DNA of 64,000 bases from Sabellastarte sp. h YS-2021 (GCA_964017235.1 OZ024929.1:65381603-65445602), one strand, 5' to 3'. Positions 22,651 to 38,110 are shown, counted from the first letter of the stretch. Translations and numbers: made by a program. The notes: generated by a model not told the origin, from the sequence alone.

Positions 22651-23640
22651 CCATGCAGAATTTCCTGGCATTTCTTTGAAAATTTTTTTTATTTGAAATA
22701 AACATTAAAATATTAGCTAATAAATTTAGAAAATGGTTGAGAACACCAGTAATTGGTACATACATGTTAATAAGTTGAAAATATTTGTGTATTTGCCAAA
22801 AAAAATCGGCAAAAAAGTTTTCAGAAAATTTTAGATAAAATAACATGTACACTACACACACTAAGCTTAATTTTTTATATAAAAATATAAATATAGATCT
22901 ACAGAATAGTGGTTTTTTTTGGCCAAGAAAAGGTACTTTGAAATTTTTTTTTGTTCTTCTGAGATGGGCGAAATGGGGTTTATTTAACCTGTACAGTTAT
23001 TTTTGGAGATGATTTTTGACTGATTATTTAATTTATAATAGGATAATAATGGGAAAATAGTACAAAAATATTAGGAAATAGGTACATAAATATATGAAAC
23101 AATTTATTGGGTGTTTTATTTATTATCCACCAGTTTGTTTAAATAATATATTTTACTCTCACTGCACCTACTGTTTAACTTGCATTTAATATTTTTTCTC
23201 AATTATCGGCCGTTTTTACCGCAAACCGGAAATACCAGTGAACGCCCATTCTGTAAACATATAACAGGATTTGTCCTTCACCTCTAACAAAGATATATAA
23301 GGCGGGCGTTCATTGGTAGGCTGGCATTCACTGATAGAATGTCACTACAGTACTAGTACTCTGTTTAGCTACATCTGGGCGAAAATAGGGGATTTATGTT
23401 AAAACTGCTACAAATATCTCACACAAATTCTATATTCTTCACGGAACTAATTTATGTTATTTATTACACTATTTCCATTATATTTTTTATAAGATAAATG
23501 CATGTATATCCAAAAATCAGATAAATTAATATTCGCTACTTCCTGGTTCTTCTGTCGCATACGTTTTTTGTTTAGGTCACATCGATTGTGGCGCCGCCCT
23601 GGTGAGTATTTCGTGCCGGAACCCCATTGTTTAAGTCATA

Positions 23641-26600
23641 ATGGCGTTCCGGCGTACTAATAGTAGCGTGTACCCGAATCCAGGTGGCGCCGTTATCGAT
23701 GTGACCTTTGAACCAAACACAGTAAACAAATGAGGATAAATTCTTGTCCTGTTATATACAGCAGAGTTATTCGAATATATATATATAATAATTATCAATT
23801 GATGCATAATACTTATTTTGATGCAGTTTATGACGGCTGCCATGTTTTATTTTTAGTGTATTTATCATGTGAAATGGGCGATAATAGGGGTATCTGAAAC
23901 TCCAACAGCCTGTCAGGAGTGCTTACATGTTTTACAATGGTACACCTGTTCGCCATCGCCGGATTATGGCCACCCCTGAATAACTACTTTGGCTTTGGAA
24001 TTGTTTTTACTTCATTGTACTTTGTTTTAAACTATAGGGATGAGAATTTTGGGGGGATACATCGATTTTATGGTTACCTTAAATTGTAAATATTAATGTA
24101 GCTCTATATGTCATCCTTAAAGTAATAAAATTTGAATAAAACCCTCTGGCTCCTTTATTTTGCCATTTTTAAAAGTCTAACTTATCACTGATGTTGAAGT
24201 AGACCAAAAAAAAAAAAATAAATAAATAAAAAGACCCTGGCTACCTTAGTATTTCAATATTTATTATGTTATAATTTTGTTATACAGTCAGTGAGTATTT
24301 AATTTATAAAAATGTCCTCAGATGCTTTAAATACCAGTACAATCAAGAAAAAAATTATCCATTATTTGAGACATATTGCTCAAAGGCAAAATATTTTTTA
24401 AAGTCATATCAGAATTTTTTTTTTCTTTACCTATTTATTTATTTGGGGTAATATTTTCAACACTGTACAGGTCATATCACGACGGGTACTTGGAAGGGCA
24501 GAGGAAACCAGTACATACAGTTCGCTAGGGTTCTGTACTGTAAACTGCCGACCAACGGCAAGCAACTACCAGGGGCCGGTTTCATGAAAAGTCTCAAACT
24601 GAGCCAGACTGAAGGCTGAGTCAGGGTCTCAAATGTGAGACTTTGTCTCGGCTGAGTTTTTGGCTCAAATGGATTTCACAAAGGGTGGATCAGCTGAGAC
24701 CAGTCTCAAGTTATGGTCTAAACTTTTTAATCTCATTTTATATAATTAGTGGGCTTATTTTTAGTTTAAATAGTTATATTTCATGATTATTATCATTTTA
24801 AATATCTTTAATACTCATAATACAAAGAAATTATATGATAATATATTATTCTAAGTGATCCAGAAGATTGAGACTCAACTGAGGTTGAGTCTGGCTTTGA
24901 GTCCACCCTTGAGGCCTGTCACTTGATAATAGCCTATAAAGCATGTCAATTCTATTGACTTTTGTTATTAGTAAATATTGAATATGTGGCTGTAATTACA
25001 AAATAAAATGAAAATAGAAGATTTCAAGATTTATCAATTTCATTTTGGAACAAATTGTATCGCTTTATGTATGTGTTTTTTGGCATCAAAGCTTGGACTC
25101 AAATTTGAGACACCTCCTTCATGGGCTCAAATTTGAGCCTGTGACTGAGCCAGGTCTCAAGTTGAGCTTGTTTGTGAAATGCATTGAGTCTGAGTTCACA
25201 GACTCAGCAAAATATTTCCAAAATTTGAGACAAAGTCTCAACTTTTGAGTCTGACTGAAGGCTTAAGTCTGTTCATGAAACCGGCCCCAGCCTTCCCACT
25301 TGAGGCCGTGATGTTCATTCTTGTAACAAAATATTAACTGTTCGCTCAGACTGGGAGACCTGGGTTTGATTCCCAGTGATGTGGAATGAGACATCATAGC
25401 TCAGTGACAGAGCACTCAGTCTGTTATTTTGTTGCTGCAATACTATAACATAAAAAATTATATATACCATAAATTTCCAAAATAACGCCCAGGTTCAAAT
25501 AAACGTCTGGTTCAAATAAACGCCTGGCACCAGGCATACTGGTTACAATTTGTTACACTGTTTTTTGTATTTCAAAAGAACGCCTGGTTCAATTTAACGC
25601 CTGGTCTGATGCCATTTGAAAATAATTAATGCCCGGGCCTTATTTCGAAAAAATACGGTATATTTTAAAGAAAATTGACTTTTTTTGTATTGGTACATAT
25701 CTCTTACTGAGGACCTAACATGAGTTTAAAATACCCCTTTTTGACCCCAGCCAGCCATGTTCTATTTTGTGTGTATTTAGCTTGTTGCCTGGACTATAAT
25801 AAGGGTTTCCAAGAGTTATTGAGCAGACTGTTGGGAGTGCTTATTTGTTTTCAGGTTGGTTCGATTGATCGCAGCCACTGGATTATGTGGTAGGGATGTT
25901 GGTTGGGGATGCCACCGATTGATCACTGCTGCTGGATTATGTGGTATGGATATTGGTTGGGGGTGTGACCGATCCCACCAAACTCCAAAAAAAGACATCC
26001 TGTATATACTACTGGCAGGACCGGTCACGGAGTGTGCATTCACTAGGTGTTACCTTGTACTTCCTTTCTGTCCAGACAGCATGACATCATAGCATCTTTT
26101 TTGTTGTCTAGTGCTATGAAGACCTCTACTAGGTTGATAGCGGGGCTGGATGGGTGGGTCTTGCCGGTCCATTGGATAGGGTATCAACTTATAAAAATTT
26201 AATTTACTTATTAAATTTGCAATTCTGTAAGTATACCGTCCTGTCGGGGAGGTGCAACCGACCTAGTATTTTCCCGCCCTTTTTTGAGAATTTTTATCCC
26301 TGACCACCCGACTTTTTTAGCTGACCTGAGCTGTAGGGTCAGCTCAAGCGGAACACCTGCAGTACTGAATCCAAGAAATGGGGACAAGATTTTAAACTCA
26401 TGGCCACTATGACAAGGTCATATGTCAAATTGAGATCACACCATAATGTTGCATACACCTTACAGTTCCCAGGATATAGCCCAGACAAGATTTGCAAACT
26501 CAAGGTCACTATGGCAAGGTCAAAGGTCAAATCAAACTTTTTCCAGCTGTCCACCTGCCCGAATGCCCATCAGGACACCAGGTGAAAACAATGTCCTGAC

Positions 26601-28449
26601 AGCCCTTAAGGGTGTTGGGGGTAAAGATGTATCATAATTAGTGGTGTTTGACTCATTGGGCTCTTGTTCACTAAAATATTTTATGAAAAAAATTGAAATT
26701 AATTAATTGATAATCTATTTCTTCCTACAACTTTCACTTTCTGAGATATAGCCAGGAAAAGAATTTTAATCACATGCAGAAACTGTAAGATTTTAAAGTT
26801 CAAGGTCACTACAGCAAAGTCCAAGGTCACTACAGCAAAGTCCAAGGTCACACCATGACCTTGCACACTATGTAGAAACTGTAAGATTTAAAGTTCAAGG
26901 TCACTACAGCAAGGTCAAAGGTCACACCATGACCTTTCACACTATGTAACCCAGAGATGTGTTCTATATGTCACTAGTAAGGTATTTCCTCAGTGCTTCT
27001 GCTCATATGTAGTCCCTAAAAATCCATGCAGAATGTATTTTGAATAAATAATAAAAGAGTAACATAACTGACAAACTGAGTGCTTTATCACTAAGCTATG
27101 ATGTTTTTGAAGGAACACCACTGGGAATCAAACCCAGGTCTCCCAATATGTCAGAATATGCTACTGTATTACTTATTGTTGTAAAATGTAATGTATTGTA
27201 AATCCAAGAAGTATACCCTTGTCTATTAATTTCCATACAGAATTTTTAGGGGGCTCAGCGGTGTAGCGGTTAGAGTTCTCTCTAACCTCTGAGGGCGCCG
27301 GTTTGAATCTCGGGCCAGGCGCTTCATGTTGGAAAGTTGGTAGTTACTTGTTGATGCCTGGTGGTTAACAGTGCAGTATGCACTGGTTTCCTCCACCTGT
27401 AAACTACCCGTCGCGATATGACCCTGGCTGTTGAACGCGACGTAAACCAACAAATAAATAAATAAAATCCATGCAGAATTTCCTGGCATTTCTTTGAAAA
27501 TTTTTTTTATTTGAAATAAACATTAAAATATTAGCTAATAAATTTAGAAAATGGTTGAGAACACCAGTAATTGGTACATACATGTTAATAAGTTGAAAAT
27601 ATTTGTGTATTTGCCAAAAAAAATCGGCAAAAAAGTTTTCAGAAAATTTTAGATAAAATAACATGTACACTACACACACTAAGCTTAATTTTTTATATAA
27701 AAATATAAATATAGATCTACAGAATAGTGGTTTTTTTTGGCCAAGAAAAGGTACTTTGAAATTTTTTTTTTGTTCTTCTGAGATGGGCGAAATGGGGTTT
27801 ATTTAACCTGTACAGTTATTTTTGGAGATGATTTTTGACTGATTATTTAATTTATAATAGGATAATAATGGGAAAATAGTACAAAAATATTAGGAAATAG
27901 GTACATAAATATATGAAACAATTTATTGGGTGTTTTATTTATTATCCACCAGTTTGTTTAAATAATATATTTTACTCTCACTGCACCTACTGTTTAACTT
28001 GCATTTAATATTTTTTCTCAATTATCGGCCGTTTTTACCGCAAACCGGAAATACCAGTGAACGCCCATTTTGTAAACATATAACAGGATTTGTCCTTCAC
28101 CTCTAACAAAGATATATAAGGCGGGCGTTCATTGGTAGGCTGGCATTCACTGATAGAATGTCACTACAGTACTAGTACTCTGTTTAGCTACATCTGGGCG
28201 AAAATAGGGGATTTATGTTAAAACTGCTACAAATATCTCACACAAATTCTATATTCTTCACGGAACTAATTTATGTTATTTATTACACTATTTCCATTAT
28301 ATTTTTTATAAGATAAATGCTACGTGTATATCCAAAAATCAGATAAATTAATATTCGCTACTTCCTGGTTCTTCTGTCGCATACGTTTTTTGTTTAGGTC
28401 ACATCGATTGTGGCGCCGCCCTGGTGAGTATTTCGTGCCGGAACCCCAT
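23641..28449. repeat. Array unit 2
   Basis: 4809 bp. Carries GGGGGTGTGACC, CCCATTTTG and the variant CGTCGCGATATG near 27411 that it shares with unit 4. The split SINE reads GGGGTAATATTTTCAAC at 24446 instead of GGGGTATTACGTCGC in the other units. Confidence 0.88.
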
Positions 28450-28462
28450 TGTTTAAGTCATA

Positions 28463-31400
28463 ATGGCGTTCCGGCGTACTAATAGTAGCGTGTACCCGAA
28501 TCCAGGTGGCGCCGTTATCGATGTGACCTTTGAACCAAACACAGTAAACAAATGAGGATAAATTCTTGTCCTGTTATATACAGCAGAGTTATTCGAATAT
28601 ATATATATAATAATTATCAATTGATGCATAATACTTATTTTGATGCAGTTTATGACGGCTGCCATGTTTTATTTTTAGTGTATTTATCATGTGAAATGGG
28701 CGATAATAGGGGTATCTGAAACTCCAACAGCCTGTCAGGAGTGCTTACATGTTTTACAATGGTACACCTGTTCGCCATCGCCGGATTATGGCCACCCCTG
28801 AATAACTACTTTGGCTTTGGAATTGTTTTTACTTCATTGTACTTTGTTTTAAACTATAGGGATGAGAATTTTGGGGGGATACATCGATTTTATGGTTACC
28901 TTAAATTGTAAATATTAATGTAGCTCTATATGTCGTCCTTAAAGTAATAAAATTTGAATAAAACCCTCTGGCTCCTTTATTTTGCCATTTTTAAAAGTCT
29001 AACTTATCACTGATGTTGAAGTAGACCAAAAAAAAAATAAATAAATAAATAAAAAGACCCTGGCTACCTTAGTATTTCAATATTTATTATGTTATAATTT
29101 TGTTATACAGTCAGTGAGTATTTAATTTATAAAAATGTCCTCAGATGCTTTAAATACCAGTACAATCAAGAAAAAAATTATCCATTATTTGAGACATATT
29201 GCTCAAAGGCAAAATATTTTTTAAAGTCATATCAGAATTTTTTTTTTCTTTACTTATTTATTTATTTGGGGTATTACGTCGCTTTCAACACTGTACAGGT
29301 CATATCACGACGGGTACTTGGAAGGGCAGAGGAAACCAGTACATACAGTTCGCTAGGGTTCTGTACTGTAAACTGCCGACCAACGGCAAGCAACTACCAG
29401 GGGCCGGTTTCATGAAAAGTCTCAAACTGAGCCAGACTGAAGGCTGAGTCAGGGTCTCAAATGTGAGACTTTGTCTCGGCTGAGTTTTTGGCTCAAATGG
29501 ATTTCACAAAGGGTGGATCAGCTGAGACCAGTCTCAAGTTATGGTCTAAACTTTTTAATCTCATTTTATATAATTAGTGGGCTTATTTTTAGTTTAAATA
29601 GTTATATTTCATGATTATTATCATTTTAAATATCTTTAATACTCATAATACAAAGAAATTATATGATAATATATTATTCTAAGTGATCCAGAAGATTGAG
29701 ACTCAACTGAGGTTGAGTCTGGCTTTGAGTCCACCCTTGAGGCCTGTCACTTGATAATAGCCTATAAAGCATGTCAATTCTATTGACTTTTGTTATTAGT
29801 AAATATTGAATATGTGGCTGTAATTACAAAATAAAATGAAAATAGAAGATTTCAAGATTTATCAATTTCATTTTGGAACAAATTGTATCGCTTTATGTAT
29901 GTGTTTTTTGGCATCAAAGCTTGGACTCAAATTTGAGACACCTCCTTCATGGGCTCAAATTTGAGCCTGTGACTGAGCCAGGTCTCAAGTTGAGCTTGTT
30001 TGTGAAATGCATTGAGTCTGAGTTCACAGACTCAGCAAAATATTTCCAAAATTTGAGACAAAGTCTCAACTTTTGAGTCTGACTGAAGGCTTAAGTCTGT
30101 TCATGAAACCGGCCCCAGCCTTCCCACTTGAGGCCGTGATGTTCATTCTTGTAACAAAATATTAACTGTTCGCTCAGACTGGGAGACCTGGGTTTGATTC
30201 CCAGTGATGTGGAATGAGACATCATAGCTCAGTGACAGAGCACTCAGTCTGTTATTTTGTTGCTGCAATACTATAACATAAAAAATTATATATACCATAA
30301 ATTTCCAAAATAACGCCCAGGTTCAAATAAACGTCTGGTTCAAATAAACGCCTGGCACCAGGCATACTGGTTACAATTTGTTACACTGTTTTTTGTATTT
30401 CAAAAGAACGCCTGGTTCAATTTAACGCCTGGTCTGATGCCATTTGAAAATAATTAATGCCCGGGCCTTATTTCGAAAAAATACGGTATATTTTAAAGAA
30501 AATTGACTTTTTTTGTATTGGTACATATCTCTTACTGAGGACCTAACATGAGTTTAAAATACCCCTTTTTGACCCCAGCCAGCCATGTTCTATTTTGTGT
30601 GTATTTAGCTTGTTGCCTGGACTATAATAAGGGTTTCCAAGAGTTATTGAGCAGACTGTTGGGAGTGCTTATTTGTTTTCAGGTTGGTTCGATTGATCGC
30701 AGCCACTGGATTATGTGGTAGGGATGTTGGTTGGGGATGCCACCGATTGATCACTGCTGCTGGATTATGTGGTATGGATATTGGTTGGGAGTGTGACCGA
30801 TCCCACCAAACTCCAAAAAAAGACATCCTGTATATACTACTGGCAGGACCGGTCACGGAGTGTGCATTCACTAGGTGTTACCTTGTACTTCCTTTCTGTC
30901 CAGACAGCATGACATCATAGCATCTTTTTTGTTGTCTAGTGCTATGAAGACCTCTACTAGGTTGATAGCGGGGCTGGATGGGTGGGTCTTGCCGGTCCAT
31001 TGGATAGGGTATCAACTTATAAAAATTTAATTTACTTATTAAATTTGCAATTCTGTAAGTATACCGTCCTGTCGGGGAGGTGCAACCGACCTAGTATTTT
31101 CCCGCCCTTTTTTGAGAATTTTTATCCCTGACCACCCGACTTTTTTAGCTGACCTGAGCTGTAGGGTCAGCTCAAGCGGAACACCTGCAGTACTGAATCC
31201 AAGAAATGGGGACAAGATTTTAAACTCATGGCCACTATGACAAGGTCATATGTCAAATTGAGATCACACCATAATGTTGCATACACCTTACAGTTCCCAG
31301 GATATAGCCCAGACAAGATTTGCAAACTCAAGGTCACTATGGCAAGGTCAAAGGTCAAATCAAACTTTTTCCAGCTGTCCACCTGCCCGAATGCCCATCA

Positions 31401-33273
31401 GGACACCAGGTGAAAACAATGTCCTGACAGCCCTTAAGGGTGTTGGGGGTAAAGATGTATCATAATTAGTGGTGTTTGACTCATTGGGCTCTTGTTCACT
31501 AAAATATTTTATGAAAAAAATTGAAATTAATTAATTGATAATCTATTTCTTCCTACAACTTTCACTTTCTGAGATATAGCCAGGAAAAGAATTTTAATCA
31601 CATGCAGAAACTGTAAAATTTTAAAGTTCAAGGTCACTACAGCAAAGTCCAAGGTCACTACAGCAAAGTCCAAGGTCACACCATGACCTTGCACACTATG
31701 TAGAAACTGTAAGATTTAAAGTTCAAGGTCACTACAGCAAGGTCAAAGGTCACACCATGACCTTTCACACTATGTAACCCAGAGATGTGTTCTATATGTC
31801 ACTAGTAAGGTATTTCCTCAGTGCTTCTGCTCATATGTAGTCCCTAAAAATCCATGCAGAATGTATTTTGAATAAATAATAAAAGAGTAACATAACTGAC
31901 AAACTGAGTGCTTTATCACTAAGCTATGATGTTTTTGAAGGAACACCACTGGGAATCAAACCCAGGTCTCCCAATATGTCAGAATATGCTACTGTATTAC
32001 TTATTGTTGTAAAATGTAATGTATTGTAAATCCAAGAAGTATACCCTTGTCTATTAATTTCCATACAGAATTTTTAGGGGGCTCAGCGGTGTAGCGGTTA
32101 GAGTTCTCTCTAACCTCTGAGGGCGCCGGTTTGAATCTCGGGCCAGGCGCTTCATGTTGGAAAGTTGGTAGTTACTTGTTGATGCCTGGTGGTTAACAGT
32201 GCAGTATGCACTGGTTTCCTCCACCTGTAAACTACCCGTCGCAATATGACCCTGGCTGTTGAACGCGACGTAAACCAACAAATAAATAAATAAAATCCAT
32301 GCAGAATTTCCTGGCATTTCTTTGAAAATTTTTTTTATTTGAAATAAACATTAAAATATTAGCTAATAAATTTAGAAAATGGTTGAGAACACCAGTAATT
32401 GGTACATACATGTTAATAAGTTGAAAATATTTGTGTATTTGCCAAAAAAAATCGGCAAAAAAGTTTTCAGAAAATTTTAGATAAAATAACATGTACACTA
32501 CACACACTAAGCTTAATTTTTTATATAAAAATATAAATATAGATCTACAGAATAGTGGTTTTTTTTGGCCAAGAAAAGGTACTTTGAAATTTTTTTTTGT
32601 TCTTCTGAGATGGGCGAAATGGGGTTTATTTAACCTGTACAGTTATTTTTGGAGATGATTTTTGACTGATTATTTAATTTATAATAGGATAATAATGGGA
32701 AAATAGTACAAAAATATTAGGAAATAGGTACATAAATATATGAAACAATTTATTGGGTGTTTTATTTATTATCCACCAGTTTGTTTAAATAATATATTTT
32801 ACTCTCACTGCACCTACTGTTTAACTTGCATTTAATATTTTTTCTCAATTATCGGCCGTTTTTACCGCAAACCGGAAATACCAGTGAACGCCCATTCTGT
32901 AAACATATAACAGGATTTGTCCTTCACCTCTAACAAAGATATATAAGGCGGGCGTTCATTGGTAGGCTGGCATTCACTGATAGAATGTCACTACAGTACT
33001 AGTACTCTGTTTAGCTACATCTGGGCGAAAATAGGGGATTTATGTTAAAACTGCTACAAATATCTCACACAAATTCTATATTCTTCACGGAACTAATTTA
33101 TGTTATTTATTACACTATTTCCATTATATTTTTTATAAGATAAATGCGTGTATATCCAAAAATCAGATAAATTAATATTCGCTACTTCCTGGTTCTTCTG
33201 TCGCATACGTTTTTTGTTTAGGTCACATCGATTGTGGCGCCGCCCTGGTGAGTATTTCGTGCCGGAACCCCAT
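28463..33273. repeat. Array unit 3
   Basis: 4811 bp. Shares GGGAGTGTGACC (30787), CCCATTCTG (32890) and TGTAAAATTTT (31613) with unit 1 and no other unit. Confidence 0.88.
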
Positions 33274-33286
33274 TGTTTAAGTCATA

Positions 33287-36200
33287 ATGGCGTTCCGGCG
33301 TACTAATAGTAGCGTGTACCCGAATCCAGGTGGCGCCGTTATCGATGTGACCTTTGAACCAAACACAGTAAACAAATGAGGATAAATTCTTGTCCTGTTA
33401 TATACAGCAGAGTTATTCGAATATATATATATAATAATTATCAATTGATGCATAATACTTATTTTGATGCAGTTTATGACGGCTGCCATGTTTTATTTTT
33501 AGTGTATTTATCATGTGAAATGGGCGATAATAGGGGTATCTGAAACTCCAACAGCCTGTCAGGAGTGCTTACATGTTTTACAATGGTACACCTGTTCGCC
33601 ATCGCCGGATTATGGCCACCCCTGAATAACTACTTTGGCTTTGGAATTGTTTTTACTTCATTGTACTTTGTTTTAAACTATAGGGATGAGAATTTTGGGG
33701 GGATACATCGATTTTATGGTTACCTTAAATTGTAAATATTAATGTAGCTCTATATGTCGTCCTTAAAGTAATAAAATTTGAATAAAACCCTCTGGCTCCT
33801 TTATTTTGCCATTTTTAAAAGTCTAACTTATCACTGATGTTGAAGTAGACCAAAAAAAAAAAAAATAAATAAATAAAAAGACCCTGGCTACCTTAGTATT
33901 TCAATATTTATTATGTTATAATTTTGTTATACAGTCAGTGAGTATTTAATTTATAAAAATGTCCTCAGATGCTTTAAATACCAGTACAATCAAGAAAAAA
34001 ATTATCCATTATTTGAGACATATTGCTCAAAGGCAAAATATTTTTTAAAGTCATATCAGAATTTTTTTTTCTTTACCTATTTATTTATTTGGGGTATTAC
34101 GTCGCTTTCAACACTGTACAGGTCATATCACGACGGGTACTTGGAAGGGCAGAGGAAACCAGTACATACAGTTCGCTAGGGTTCTGTACTGTAAACTGCC
34201 GACCAACGGCAAGCAACTACCAGGGGCCGGTTTCATGAAAAGTCTCAAACTGAGCCAGACTGAAGGCTGAGTCAGGGTCTCAAATGTGAGACTTTGTCTC
34301 GGCTGAGTTTTTGGCTCAAATGGATTTCACAAAGGGTGGATCAGCTGAGACCAGTCTCAAGTTATGGTCTAAACTTTTTAATCTCATTTTATATAATTAG
34401 TGGGCTTATTTTTAGTTTAAATAGTTATATTTCATGATTATTATCATTTTAAATATCTTTAATACTCATAATACAAAGAAATTATATGATAATATATTAT
34501 TCTAAGTGATCCAGAAGATTGAGACTCAACTGAGGTTGAGTCTGGCTTTGAGTCCACCCTTGAGGCCTGTCACTTGATAATAGCCTATAAAGCATGTCAA
34601 TTCTATTGACTTTTGTTATTAGTAAATATTGAATATGTGGCTGTAATTACAAAATAAAATGAAAATAGAAGATTTCAAGATTTATCAATTTCATTTTGGA
34701 ACAAATTGTATCGCTTTATGTATGTGTTTTTTGGCATCAAAGCTTGGACTCAAATTTGAGACACCTCCTTCATGGGCTCAAATTTGAGCCTGTGACTGAG
34801 CCAGGTCTCAAGTTGAGCTTGTTTGTGAAATGCATTGAGTCTGAGTTCACAGACTCAGCAAAATATTTCCAAAATTTGAGACAAAGTCTCAACTTTTGAG
34901 TCTGACTGAAGGCTTAAGTCTGTTCATGAAACCGGCCCCAGCCTTCCCACTTGAGGCCGTGATGTTCATTCTTGTAACAAAATATTAACTGTTCGCTCAG
35001 ACTGGGAGACCTGGGTTTGATTCCCAGTGATGTGGAATGAGACATCATAGCTCAGTGACAGAGCACTCAGTCTGTTATTTTGTTGCTGCAATACTATAAC
35101 ATAAAAAATTATATATACCATAAATTTCCAAAATAACGCCCAGGTTCAAATAAACGTCTGGTTCAAATAAACGCCTGGCACCAGGCATACTGGTTACAAT
35201 TTGTTACACTGTTTTTTGTATTTCAAAAGAACGCCTGGTTCAATTTAACGCCTGGTCTGATGCCATTTGAAAATAATTAATGCCCGGGCCTTATTTCGAA
35301 AAAATACGGTATATTTTAAAGAAAATTGACTTTTTTGGTATTGGTACATATCTCTTACTGAGGACCTAACATGAGTTTAAAATACCCCTTTTTGACCCCA
35401 GCCAGCCATGTTCTATTTTGTGTGTATTTAGCTTGTTGCCTGGACTATAATAAGGGTTTCCAAGAGTTATTGAGCAGACTGTTGGGAGTGCTTATTTGTT
35501 TTCAGGTTGGTTCGATTGATCGCAGCCACTGGATTATGTGGTAGGGATGTTGGTTGGGGATGCCACCGATTGATCACTGCTGCTGGATTATGTGGTATGG
35601 ATATTGGTTGGGGGTGTGACCGATCCCACCAAACTCCAAAAAAAGACATCCTGTATATACTACTGGCAGGACCGGTCACGGAGTGTGCATTCACTAGGTG
35701 TTACCTTGTACTTCCTTTCTGTCCAGACAGCATGACATCATAGCATCTTTTTTGTTGTCTAGTGCTATGAAGACCTCTACTAGGTTGATAGCGGGGCTGG
35801 ATGGGTGGGTCTTGCCGGTCCATTGGATAGGGTATCAACTTATAAAAATTTAATTTACTTATTAAATTTGCAATTCTGTAAGTATACCGTCCTGTCGGGG
35901 AGGTGCAACCGACCTAGTATTTTCCCGCCCTTTTTTGAGAATTTTTATCCCTGACCACCCGACTTTTTTAGCTGACCTGAGCTGTAGGGTCAGCTCAAGC
36001 GGAACACCTGCAGTACTGAATCCAAGAAATGGGGACAAGATTTTAAACTCATGGCCACTATGACAAGGTCATATGTCAAATTGAGATCACACCATAATGT
36101 TGCATACACCTTACAGTTCCCAGGATATAGCCCAGACAAGATTTGCAAACTCAAGGTCACTATGGCAAGGTCAAAGGTCAAATCAAACTTTTTCCAGCTG

Positions 36201-38097
36201 TCCACCTGCCCGAATGCCCATCAGGACACCAGGTGAAAACAATGTCCTGACAGCCCTTAAGGGTGTTGGGGGTAAAGATGTATCATAATTAGTGGTGTTT
36301 GACTCATTGGGCTCTTGTTCACTAAAATATTTTATGAAAAAAATTGAAATTAATTAATTGATAATCTATTTCTTCCTACAACTTTCACTTTCTGAGATAT
36401 AGCCAGGAAAAGAATTTTAATCACATGCAGAAACTGTAAGATTTTAAAGTTCAAGGTCACTACAGCAAAGTCCAAGGTCACTACAGCAAAGTCCAAGGTC
36501 ACACCATGACCTTGCACACTATGTAGAAACTGTAAGATTTAAAGTTCAAGGTCACTACAGCAAGGTCAAAGGTCACACCATGACCTTTCACACTATGTAA
36601 CCCAGAGATGTGTTCTATATGTCACTAGTAAGGTATTTCCTCAGTGCTTCTGCTCATATGTAGTCCCTAAAAATCCATGCAGAATGTATTTTGAATAAAT
36701 AATAAAAGAGTAACATAACTGACAAACTGAGTGCTTTATCACTAAGCTATGATGTTTTTGAAGGAACACCACTGGGAATCAAACCCAGGTCTCCCAATAT
36801 GTCAGAATATGCTACTGTATTACTTATTGTTGTAAAATGTAATGTATTGTAAATCCAAGAAGTATACCCTTGTCTATTAATTTCCATACAGAATTTTTAG
36901 GGGGCTCAGCGGTGTAGCGGTTAGAGTTCTCTCTAACCTCTGAGGGCGCCGGTTTGAATCTCGGGCCAGGCGCTTCATGTTGGAAAGTTGGTAGTTACTT
37001 GTTGATGCCTGGTGGTTAACAGTGCAGTATGCACTGGTTTCCTCCACCTGTAAACTACCCGTCGCGATATGACCCTGGCTGTTGAACGCGACGTAAACCA
37101 ACAAATAAATAAATAAAATCCATGCAGAATTTCCTGGCATTTCTTTGAAAATTTTTTTTATTTGAAATAAACATTAAAATATTAGCTAATAAATTTAGAA
37201 AATGGTTGAGAACACCAGTAATTGGTACATACATGTTAATAAGTTGAAAATATTTGTGTATTTGCCAAAAAAAATCGGCAAAAAAGTTTTCAGAAAATTT
37301 TAGATAAAATAACATGTACACTACACACACTAAGCTTAATTTTTTATATAAAAATATAAATATAGATCTACAGAATAGTGGTTTTTTTTGGCCAAGAAAA
37401 GGTACTTTGAAATTTTTTTTTTGTTCTTCTGAGATGGGCGAAATGGGGTTTATTTAACCTGTACAGTTATTTTTGGAGATGATTTTTGACTGATTATTTA
37501 ATTTATAATAGGATAATAATGGGAAAATAGTACAAAAATATTAGGAAATAGGTACATAAATATATGAAACAATTTATTGGGTGTTTTATTTATTATCCAC
37601 CAGTTTGTTTAAATAATATATTTTACTCTCACTGCACCTACTGTTTAACTTGCATTTAATATTTTTTCTCAATTATCGGCCGTTTTTACCGCAAACCGGA
37701 AATACCAGTGAACGCCCATTTTGTAAACATATAACAGGATTTGTCCTTCACCTCTAACAAAGATATATAAGGCGGGCGTTCATTGGTAGGCTGGCATTCA
37801 CTGATAGAATGTCACTACAGTACTAGTACTCTGTTTAGCTACATCTGGGCGAAAATAGGGGATTTATGTTAAAACTGCTACAAATATCTCACACAAATTC
37901 TATATTCTTCACGGAACTAATTTATGTTATTTATTACACTATTTCCATTATATTTTTTATAAGATAAATGCGTGTATATCCAAAAATCAGATAAATTAAT
38001 ATTCGCTACTTCCTGGTTCTTCTGTCGCATACGTTTTTTGTTTAGGTCACATCGATTGTGGCGCCGCCCTGGTGAGTATTTCGTGCCGGAACCCCAT
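33287..38097. repeat. Array unit 4
   Basis: 4811 bp. Shares CGTCGCGATATG (37073) with unit 2. One variant, GACTTTTTTGGTATTGG near 35329, is shared with unit 1 instead. Confidence 0.88.
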
Positions 38098-38110
38098 TGT
38101 TTAAGTCATA

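Larger units (their letters stand above)
18815..23627. repeat. Array unit 1
   Basis: 4813 bp. Only this unit abuts the LINE on the left (flank ...TTTGATACA). It shares diagnostic variants with unit 3: GGGAGTGTGACC near 21147, CCCATTCTG near 23246, TGTAAAATTTT near 21968. Contents by offset: split SINE (about 0.78-0.94 kb), Harbinger-type MITE (0.94-1.65), permuted tRNA-like (1.71), small MITE (1.83-2.03), two-copy minisatellite (2.23), AGGTCA repeats (2.7-3.3), inverted permuted tRNA-like (3.44), intact SINE (3.61-3.84), then AT-rich sequence with a TATATAAGG box at 23297 and an 8-bp inverted pair GAACGCCC/GGGCGTTC around it. Confidence 0.88.
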
